From positions 1 through 64,000 of the forward strand of contig CAIMWS010000416.1 of assembly GCA_903845125.1 (NCBI GenBank): a DNA stretch of 64,000 bases, read 5' to 3'. The translations under genes were made by a program, and so were the position numbers. How positions within the stretch are numbered: position 1 is the stretch's first letter; every line of letters starts with the position of its first letter. Below the pieces are notes generated by a model, which saw only the letters and a list, made by a program, of their open reading frames with translations, had not been told where the DNA came from and ran no database searches. The DNA comes from an uncultured Verrucomicrobiota bacterium. Lineage in GTDB: Bacteria; Verrucomicrobiota; Verrucomicrobiia; Limisphaerales; UBA1319. Below, piece after piece: positions 43,480-51,800 of this stretch.

Positions 43480-44883
43480 TCAAGCAGCGGCGGCGAGGTT
43501 GACCTTTAAACCGAGGTCATCCTGGTAGTGCAGAGCCGTCACCTGCCTGGCCAGCGCATCGAAATTGCTGAAGAGGACGGTGGCGGGCAAATCGCTGGCC
43601 AGGCAGCCCGGTTGGGCATCCCGTCGGGATCTGCGGATGCGATCGGCCGCGGAAGGGTGGGTATTGAACCAGCGGGTGGGCTGCAAACCAATAATATTCT
43701 CCAACTGCAACCGGTCGGCTTCGGGCACCGTGGCGGCGATCTGCAGCAGGTATTCGGGGAAATTCGGCGCGAGCAGGCCTTTGGTGCGGTGGATCTGCTC
43801 GAGGTTCTCGTAGGCCGGCCGGAGCAGGCAAAGCAGGAGGTTGATCCTCTGGGCAGCGGACTCAAAGGCTCCGCTGCCGGCGACCTGGATTTGATAATGG
43901 TCGGCATCGAATTCCATTTGGCGGCTGAGGAAACAACTGGCCGCGCGTCCGAGGTGCCCTAAAAACTTCAGCACCAGGCGGGACAGTCCCACCGCCATTA
44001 CCATGCAGGTGAAGAGGATGCTGGCGAAAGTGCTGTTTTCACCTGCCTGAGCCTCGGCGAGCCAGAGATCCCATTCATCGCGGTCATCAACCACCCGGGT
44101 AAACCACCGATTTACCCTCCCAATCAAGGAGCAAAGTCGCATGGCGAAGCCCTGGGTGAAATGGCCGAACTCGTGTGCCACCACGCCGCCGAATTCCTGC
44201 AAAGTCAGGCCTGCCACCAGGGGCAGCCCGAGGTTGAGGATCAGGCTCCCGCCGACGATCCCGCTCAAGTCCGGCGCCAGCCTCGCCGAGGCGTTCAGCC
44301 GGCAATCGATTTCGATCCGCCTGGGTTGGGGCGCTCCCACGCTTTGGCAGATTTTGGAAATGAAGCTGTAAAGCACCGGCTCCGCTCCCGGATTGATGGC
44401 CAGCGGTTGGGCGCCCCGGGAAGGCCGCGCGAACAGCGGCTTGATCATGAATAGCACGGCCATGGCGCCACCGGCTAGCGGACCGAAATAGAGAGCCGCT
44501 TTTAAAAGGTAAATCCACGGGCCGCCGGAGGCCGATGCCAGCAGGAAAGTGAAGTTGACTGCATAATAATACAAACCCAGTCCAATCCCCAGGACCATGA
44601 AAACATAGAGGCACGGCAGCAGCACCATCAGCCCAGCCGTCAGGAGCAAGCCTGCCTGGTAGAAAAGCGACAACGGCGATCCGGGCACCCGGCTGCCCAT
44701 TCGAGCCAGGATATCCAGCACCGGGCTGGCGGGCGGCGGGGATGCTTCGCCCAAAGCCGGCCCCGGCAGTTGGATTGGCTGGCGGCAATGCGGGCAGTCA
44801 ACGGTGGCTCCCGCCGAATCCGGAGGATACTCGATAAAGTTCCCGCAAAGCGGGCACTCACAGCGCTCATAAACCGCTTCCAT
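43480..44883 (-). CDS. M48-type membrane zinc metalloprotease with N-terminal zinc ribbon
   Basis: A 467-residue protein. Residues 8-33 form a zinc ribbon (CECPLCGNF, then CPHCRQP). About three membrane segments follow (AGLLLTAGLMVLLPCLYVFM, GIGLGLYYYAVNFTFLLA, GPLAGGAMAVLFMI). The peptidase domain has GVVAHEFGHFTQGFAMRL (HExxH, Glu238) and RQMEFDADHYQIQV with the third zinc ligand, as in M48/HtpX-like proteases. It may act in membrane protein quality control. The frame is open further upstream to 45222 but that part lacks similarity; the ATG at 44883 starts right before the ribbon. Confidence 0.82.
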   Translation of the reverse strand: MEAVYERCECPLCGNFIEYPPDSAGATVDCPHCRQPIQLPGPALGEASPPPASPVLDILARMGSRVPGSPLSLFYQAGLLLTAGLMVLLPCLYVFMVLGIGLGLYYYAVNFTFLLASASGGPWIYLLKAALYFGPLAGGAMAVLFMIKPLFARPSRGAQPLAINPGAEPVLYSFISKICQSVGAPQPRRIEIDCRLNASARLAPDLSGIVGGSLILNLGLPLVAGLTLQEFGGVVAHEFGHFTQGFAMRLCSLIGRVNRWFTRVVDDRDEWDLWLAEAQAGENSTFASILFTCMVMAVGLSRLVLKFLGHLGRAASCFLSRQMEFDADHYQIQVAGSGAFESAAQRINLLLCLLRPAYENLEQIHRTKGLLAPNFPEYLLQIAATVPEADRLQLENIIGLQPTRWFNTHPSAADRIRRSRRDAQPGCLASDLPATVLFSNFDALARQVTALHYQDDLGLKVNLAAAA

Positions 44884-45375
44884 GGTTATCCATACCCAAT
44901 ACTGAGCAGCCACAAAAATGGCAATTGCGAAGTTGCATTGCCGCTGGTTTCCAGGTTTTGAGATGTTTGCGGACGGGCCTGGTGGCAGGTGCGCCTGATC
45001 GGCAAACCGATCCGACTCAATGACGAACCTGCCAGGCTTTACGCACCACGATCCCGCAAAAACGATGGCCTTCTCTACCCGGACAAGCTCGGATCTTCCG
45101 TTCCCCCTGGGTCCGCACCGATCTGCCAGACGGATTATTGATGGCCGCCGCCATCGAGCCTGGCCGGATCCTGGTGAGGTCCGCCCCCATGGATCCAGCA
45201 CTGGCCGGAATTGCGGTTTCATCGGAAAAAGGGGGCGTCGAGCACTCAGCCACTGGTTTTATAACCGCAACGATTTGGCGGCCGCCAGAGTTAACCAGCG
45301 CCAGGGCTGCTCATTTATATTGGCGCCAAATGGAATTTGGTGATTTGATCTGTGAATTAGGGTCTGAAAATATCG
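44884..45375. other. Divergent intergenic region between protease and kinase operons
   Basis: About 490 bases with no recognised gene or RNA. On the minus strand TTGCCA (44919-44924) and TATTGG (44896-44901) are spaced by 17 bases, a weak promoter candidate for the protease, but it would leave almost no leader. Nothing clear was found for the kinase operon. Short frames here look like chance. Confidence 0.4.
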
Positions 45376-45660
45376 ATGTTACCAAATATCATCCAATGGA
45401 TGGCGCTGCAGGATGAATCAGGCCGGGCCGGCAGGGCTCAGCTTTTTGAACGGATTTACCCGGACAGCGCCCAAGCACCCGTGCCCGGGGCCTTCGGCTT
45501 TGAGCGGGACCGCGCTTTGCCAGTGGTGTGGCTCCGGGCATTGAAAGAATGGGTAGACAGCGGGGCATCCCGCGAGCTGGTCGCGCCCTTCGCTGGCACC
45601 GCCGGCAGGCCCGATCCCGTCACCTACGCGGCCGATTTGCGCCAGCGCCCAGCCCTATGA
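45376..45660 (+). CDS. Small hypothetical protein coupled to a sensor kinase
   Basis: A 94-residue frame beginning MLPNIIQWMALQDESGRAGR and ending ADLRQRPAL. Its stop overlaps the kinase start by ATGA, which supports translation. No domain is recognised: it is not hydrophobic and has no obvious binding motif. It could be a small regulator read together with the kinase. The start could also be the ATG at 45400. Confidence 0.45.
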   Translation: MLPNIIQWMALQDESGRAGRAQLFERIYPDSAQAPVPGAFGFERDRALPVVWLRALKEWVDSGASRELVAPFAGTAGRPDPVTYAADLRQRPAL

Positions 45661-48600
45661 AATTGCCCTATGCCAAGTATTCCCATCGGGCCTGGTTCCG
45701 GGTGCTGGCCAATGCCCGGCTATGGATCTGGTGTGCCATTTTGTTATCGGTTCTGATTTGTGCCATGGTCAGCTGGCTGCACCTGGAGCAGCGGAAGGTT
45801 TTGCGCCTGGCCTTGGGAGAACTGGCGAATATCCGGCAAGCCCGGGTGGACCTGTCCCGGGGATTTCTGCACCTCAGCCTGGCCGGCGATTTCAGCACCC
45901 CATTCAACCAAACCCAGGGATTGGCCCTGATCCAGCAAGCGACCGACGCCTTTGAACGGGTTCTGGCGGGCTTGAGCGTCGAGGATCCGGAGGCCACCAC
46001 CGCTTTCCGTGAGCGCGCAGCGGGATTTGGCAGGCGTCTGGCAGAGTGGAAGAAAGATGGATCGCCGCTGGCGGGCAAGGCGGCAGCTCTGCCACTGGCC
46101 TTCAACGAGTTGGAGCACGAGGCGAACCACCTGGACACCCAGATCCAGCACCATTTGCGCCGGTTGTCGGACCGGCACAATATCCAGTTCGGCCAGGCGC
46201 TGGGCAGCGCCATCATTCTGTTGGTGGCCCTCTGTGGCGTGGTATTTGTGGCTGGCTGGGCCAGCGAACAGCTGGCTGCCGAGTCGCGGGAGGGGGAATT
46301 TTTCCTGCGCACCATCTTTGAGAACCTGAGTGAAGGCTTGATCGCGGTGAGCCCGGACACCCAGGCGCTGCGCTGGAATCCGGCGGCCCTGGCCATGCAT
46401 GGTTTCAATAGCCTGGAGGAGGCGCCGGCGTCCATGGCGCAGGTTCCCAGTCTATATGAGCTGCGGACCATGGATGGCAAGACCGTGCCGTTGGAACAGT
46501 GGCCGGTTCCCCGCCTTCTCCGCGGCGAGCCCTTCCGGGATTACGCACTGCGGCTGCGCCACAATCAGCGCAGCGGAGAGCGGGTCTTCAGCTACCAGGG
46601 CGTCCTGGTCCGCACCGAGCGCGGCCACCCGCTGGCCGGGCTCCTGACGATCCGGGATATCACCGACCGGATGCGGATGGAGGAAAAGCTCAAGGAAAGC
46701 GAAACGCTGCACCGGGCGCTGGCGGAAAACATCCCCAATCTGCTCTGGACCGCCCAACCGGATGGGACAGTGGATTACTGCAACCAAAACTGGCTGAGAT
46801 TCACGGGCATGACCCCGGTGCAGACGCTGGGCGCCGGCTGGATGTCCGCCCTGCATCCCGGCGATTTGGAGCCAACCGGCCGGCTTTGGGCGGAAGCCTG
46901 CCGCACGGGTGAACGCTTCCAAGTGGAGCATCGCTTGCGCCGGCAGGATGGCGAATTCCGGTGGTTTTTGACCCGTGCCTTCCCGATCCGCGATGGTGGG
47001 GGGAAATTGTTACGGTGGTATGGGTGCAACACCGACATCACGGAGCAGAAACTGGCGGCCGAGCAGATCCGGACGACCTTGGAGAGCATCCGGGAAGGCT
47101 TTTTTGCCTGTGACGCGGGCTGGCGGTTTGTCTATGTCAATGCCCAGGCCGAACGCATTTTGGGAATCCGGCGGGCGGAGGTGCTGGGCCGGAGCCACTG
47201 GGAGGTGTTCCCGCTTACTTTGGGCACGCGCCTGGAAAAGGAATACCGTCTCGCTGCCGCCGGCGAAAACCGGGAGTTCGAGAATTTTTATGAACCGTGG
47301 GGCCGATGGTTCCACAATGCCTGCTCGCCGCGGGAGGGGGGCGGCATGTCGGTTTATTTCCAGGATATCACTGCCCGCAAGCAGGCCGAGGCAGCGCTCA
47401 AGCAAAGCGAAGCCAGGTATCGCAACCTGTTTGAAAACATGGCTGAGGAAGTGCATTTCTGGCAGCTGGCATACGATGCCTCGGGCCGGATCACGACCTG
47501 GCGGTTGCTGGATGCCAATCCCCCGGCGCTGCGTACCTGGCAGAAAACTCTCCCGGAAATCCAGGGCCGGACGACGGACGAAATTTTTGGGCCGGGTTCA
47601 ACCGACCACTATATGCCGATGGTGCGCAAGATCATGACCGAAAGGCTTCCCCACAGCTTTGAGGATTACTTTCCTGCCCTGGGCAAATATTTCCGGTTCA
47701 CCAGCGTTCCCTTGGGCGATTGTTTCATTACTACGGGAGCCGACATCACCTTGATCAAGCAAACTGTTGAATCCCTCCGGCAAAGCGAGGAGCCTTTCCG
47801 CCGGGCGGTGGTGGAATCGCCCTTTCCCATCATGCTGTACGCGGAGGATGGCGCCATTCTCCTGATCAGCCGTTCATGGAGCGAAATCACTGGGTATTCC
47901 CAGGAAGAGCTGCGCACAGTTGAGGATTGGGCCGAACGTGCCGGCGACGGTCGGAAGCTGCCCCTATGGACTCCAATTGAAGGGCTTAACGGGCTGGAAC
48001 CTGTGCAACACGCAGGGGATTTCAGCCTTCGCACCCGCAGTGGCACCATCCGCATTTGGGAATTCAGTTCCGCGCCGCTCGGCCGGCTGGCCGACGGGCG
48101 GCGGTTGGTCCTCACCATCGCCGCCGATGTCACGGAGCGGCGCCGCACGGAAAGCGCGTTGCAACAGGCCTTGGAGAAGGAGACCACACTGGCCCTCGAG
48201 AGCCGCCACCGGGTAAAAAATCACCTGTCGATTCTGGCCAGTTGGATCAGTCGGCAAGCCCGCCAAATCACGCATCCGGATGCGCAGGCCGCCTGGTCGG
48301 AAACCCGGAACCGCTTGGAGTCGATCTCCCGGCTGAATGAAATGCTGCATCCCTCCGGGCGCCTGGATCCAGTGGATACCCAGAGTTACCTGGCGGAATT
48401 GTGCCTCCACCTGGCGCAGGCCTTGGGGGCCGCCGCCCGGGGCATCGCGCTGCAAGCCCGGGCCCCCGCCTGGCGCATGGAAATCGGCCGGGCCGTGCCT
48501 TTAGGCGTGATCGTCAATGAACTGGTTTCCAACGCCCTGAAGCATGCGTTTCCCGATGACCGCCACGGCAGTGTGCAGGTGGAGCTGACCTCTGAAGACG

Positions 48601-48815
48601 AGGGTTTTTTCACTTTGCGCGTGAAGGATGATGGCGTGGGTTTGCCCGCTGGCCTGCAAGTAGAGACTGAAAATCCACCCGGGACTTTGGGATTGAAGCT
48701 GGTCCGCCTGCTCGTCCAGCAGCTTCAAGGCAGCCTTCAGGTCCGCCACGAGGGAGGCACGGTTTTTAAAATTGTGTTTCCAGCCGGTCATCTGGATACT
48801 TCATTCCGCAAATGA
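45657..48815 (+). CDS. Multi-PAS membrane sensor histidine kinase of the HisKA_2 type
   Basis: A 1052-residue protein. TM1 is at about residues 18-40 (LWIWCAILLSVLICAMV) and TM2 at about 180-203 (SAIILLVALCGVVFVAGWA), flanking an extracytoplasmic sensor region. Five PAS-like domains follow (for example IPNLLWTAQPDGTVDYCNQN, IREGFFACDAGWRFVYVNAQ). The catalytic part has ESRHRVKNHLSILASWISRQ with phosphoacceptor His851, the HisKA_2 pattern, then a HATPase with IVNELVSNALKHAFPDD and VKDDGVGLPAG. The frame is open upstream to 45528, but the ATG at 45657 (MKLPYAKYS) overlapping the small gene stop is preferred. It is coupled to the next kinase by ATGA. Confidence 0.9.
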   Translation: MKLPYAKYSHRAWFRVLANARLWIWCAILLSVLICAMVSWLHLEQRKVLRLALGELANIRQARVDLSRGFLHLSLAGDFSTPFNQTQGLALIQQATDAFERVLAGLSVEDPEATTAFRERAAGFGRRLAEWKKDGSPLAGKAAALPLAFNELEHEANHLDTQIQHHLRRLSDRHNIQFGQALGSAIILLVALCGVVFVAGWASEQLAAESREGEFFLRTIFENLSEGLIAVSPDTQALRWNPAALAMHGFNSLEEAPASMAQVPSLYELRTMDGKTVPLEQWPVPRLLRGEPFRDYALRLRHNQRSGERVFSYQGVLVRTERGHPLAGLLTIRDITDRMRMEEKLKESETLHRALAENIPNLLWTAQPDGTVDYCNQNWLRFTGMTPVQTLGAGWMSALHPGDLEPTGRLWAEACRTGERFQVEHRLRRQDGEFRWFLTRAFPIRDGGGKLLRWYGCNTDITEQKLAAEQIRTTLESIREGFFACDAGWRFVYVNAQAERILGIRRAEVLGRSHWEVFPLTLGTRLEKEYRLAAAGENREFENFYEPWGRWFHNACSPREGGGMSVYFQDITARKQAEAALKQSEARYRNLFENMAEEVHFWQLAYDASGRITTWRLLDANPPALRTWQKTLPEIQGRTTDEIFGPGSTDHYMPMVRKIMTERLPHSFEDYFPALGKYFRFTSVPLGDCFITTGADITLIKQTVESLRQSEEPFRRAVVESPFPIMLYAEDGAILLISRSWSEITGYSQEELRTVEDWAERAGDGRKLPLWTPIEGLNGLEPVQHAGDFSLRTRSGTIRIWEFSSAPLGRLADGRRLVLTIAADVTERRRTESALQQALEKETTLALESRHRVKNHLSILASWISRQARQITHPDAQAAWSETRNRLESISRLNEMLHPSGRLDPVDTQSYLAELCLHLAQALGAAARGIALQARAPAWRMEIGRAVPLGVIVNELVSNALKHAFPDDRHGSVQVELTSEDEGFFTLRVKDDGVGLPAGLQVETENPPGTLGLKLVRLLVQQLQGSLQVRHEGGTVFKIVFPAGHLDTSFRK

Positions 48816-51800
48816 GTCCATCTGATCGCAAACGCATCCTGATTGTCGAAGATGAAGTCATCCTCGCCGAGGATTTGCAGACCCGCCTGTCTGCCTTGGG
48901 TTTTGCAGTGGCGGGCCTGGCAAGCACTGGCGAGGAAGCCGTGGCGATGAGCGCCCGGCATAAGCCGGACTTTGTCCTCATGGATATCCAGCTGCCGGGG
49001 GAACTGAATGGCATTGCGGCGGCGATGGAAATCCGGCGCCAGCGGGAGGTTCCAGTGGTATTCCTCACCGCCTTTGGGGACGAGGAAACCATGCGGCGCG
49101 CCCGCCCGGCGGAGCCGTATGGCTTCCTGCTCAAACCGGTGGTGGAGCGGGATCTGCGGGCCACCTTGGAAATGGCGCTGGCCCGGCACGAATCCGAGCG
49201 GCGGCTCCAGGAAAGCGAAGCGCGCCTGCAGCGGGCGGTCATGGCGGGCAGAGTGGGCTTGTGGGAATGGGATCTGGACTCCAACCAAGTCTATTATTCA
49301 CTCGAATGGAAGCGTCAGTTGGGCTTTGCGGAGGAGGAAATTTCCCCCGATGTCGAAGAGTGGCACAGCCGCCTCCACCCGGAGGACCGGGACCGGGCCT
49401 GGCGGATTCTCCAAAGTTGCCGGGAGGAAGGAGTAGCCAATTACCAGGCGGAATTCCGGCTGCGGCATAAGGACGGCTCGTATCGCTGGATACTGGCCCA
49501 GGGATTGGTGGAAGCCGATCCCAGCGGCAAACCGGTCCGGGTTGTGGGTTCCCATATCGATTTCACCTCTCAAAAAACGCACGCCGCCGAGATCGAGCGC
49601 CTGAACCGCCTTTACCAAGCCTTGAGCCAGATCAACCACGAGATTACCCAAGCCCGGTCCCGGGAGGAATTGCTCGGGGGCATTTGCCGGGTATTGGTGG
49701 AATCCGGAGGGATGAAAATGGCCTGGGTGGGCTGGTGTGATCCCGAATCCATGAAGCTGGTTCCGCTGGTTCAGCACGGTGACCACGCTGATTATTCGAA
49801 CCAGGTTAAAGTGTATGTCGATGAACGGCCCGAGGGGAGGGGCCCAGCCGGGCGGGCGGTGCGGGAAGGCCGCACCATAGTGTGCAACGATTTCCTGCGG
49901 GCAGCCGAAAGCGGACCCTGGCATGAGGCGGCATCGCGGAGCGGATTCGGAGCCGGAGCGGCCTTGCCCATCCGGGAGGCGGGCCAGGTGCGCGGAGCCT
50001 TGATGGTTTATGCCACCGAGCCCGGGTTCTACCAGCAACAGGAGGTGCTGTTGCTGGAAGAGGCCGCCCGCGAGGTGTCGTTCGCCATCGATCACCTGAT
50101 GCAGGACGCCGCACGGAAGCAGGCGGAGGAGTCGCTGCGCCAGACCCATGCGGAGCTGGAACTTTATTTCTCCAACGCGCTGGATTTGCTGTGCATCGCC
50201 GACACCCGGGGATATTTCCGGCGCTTGAATCCCGAATGGGAGAAAACGCTCGGTTATCCGCTGTCCGAAATGATCAACCACCGCTTCCAGGATCTGGTCC
50301 ACCCGGATGACCTGGCAGGAACCTTGGATGCGATGTCCCGGCTTTCCGGGCAGCGGCCGGTGCTGGGATTCACCAACCGCTATCGCCATCAGGACGGGAC
50401 CTATCGCTGGATTGAATGGCGGGCTTTCCCCAAAGGCGAGTTGATTTACGCCGTGGCCCGCGACATGACCAGCCATAAACAGGCGCTGGCCGCCCTGGAG
50501 GCCAGCGACCGTCGTTACCGTTGCTTGTTTGAGAGCGGCAATGACGCCATTTTTGTCCATCATATCCATGCGGATGGCACTTTGGGGAAAATCAAGGAGG
50601 TGAATCAAATCGCCTGTGAAATCCTGGGCTATTCAGTCGAGGAATTCCGGCAAAAGACCCCGTTTGACTTGGTTGCCGCCGGATATGGAATCGATGTGGG
50701 GCCGGCCATTGTCGAACTGCAAAACCGTGGCCATGCGGTATTTGAACAGGTGCTGGCAACCCGGGATGGACGCCGGATTCCGGTGGAACTCAGCGCCCAG
50801 AAATTTGAGATTGACGGTTGTTCCACCATCATTTCCTTCGCCCGCGATATCACCGAGCGTAAACGGGTCGAGGCGGCGCTCCGGGAAAGTGAAGCGCGTT
50901 TCCGGACGCTTTTTGAAAGTTCTCCAGTTTCCATCTGGGAGGAGGATTTCTCAGCCGTAAGGGCACGACTGGTGCAGTTGGGGTGCACTACGGGTGAAGC
51001 GGTTCGGACCCTCGGCCAAGAAAATATTGCGGAATTGCGGAACCTGGCGGCGTTGGTGCGGGTGGTTGATTTCAATGCCCAAACCCTGGCGTTCTTTGGC
51101 GTCAACACCCGGGAGGAGGTTTGGACTTATCTGCCGAATTATTTCGATGACCGATCCCTGGCTTTGTTCACCGAGGAACTGGCGGCCCTCAGCGAGGGGC
51201 ACTCGCAATGGAACTGTGAAATGCCGGTGCGGGCGATGGATGGCAGGGAAAGGCTGCTTTGGCTAAGTTTGCGGCTCGCCGATGGCGCCGGGAGCCCTTG
51301 GGAGCGTGTTTTTGTCTCCTTCGTGGATATCACGGAGCGTAAGCGAATGGAGGTGGAACTTCGCCAGAGCAAGGAACGCTACCAGACTTTCATCGAGCAA
51401 AGCCACGAAGCCATTTATTGCACTGAATTCGACCAACCGATCGACACCTCCCTGCCGGTGGAAGCCCAGATCGATGCGATTTACCAGGGCGCCTATATGG
51501 GCGAATGCAACCGGGCGATGGCGGCCTTGTATGGCCTCGCATCCGAGCAGGAATTCCGGGGCAGGCGGTTGGTGGATTTTCACGGCGGCAAGGATAATGA
51601 CACCAACCGGCAGACTTTCCGGACGTTCATCGAGTCCCGGTACCGGGCCTTGGGGGTTGAGACGGAGGAGGCGGCTCCCGGCGGCAGGAAACAGTGGTTC
51701 TTGAGCAATAATCTGGGGATTGTGGAAAACGGTTTCCTGCTGCGGATTTGGGGAACGACCATTGAAATCACCGAACGGAAACTGGCGGAGGCCGCCTTGC

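Noticed and set aside
44896-44924. Promoter-like TTGCCA-N17-TATTGG before the M48 protease
   Set aside because: The -10 is weak and the start of transcription would fall about six bases before the ATG, so it is mentioned only in the intergenic note.
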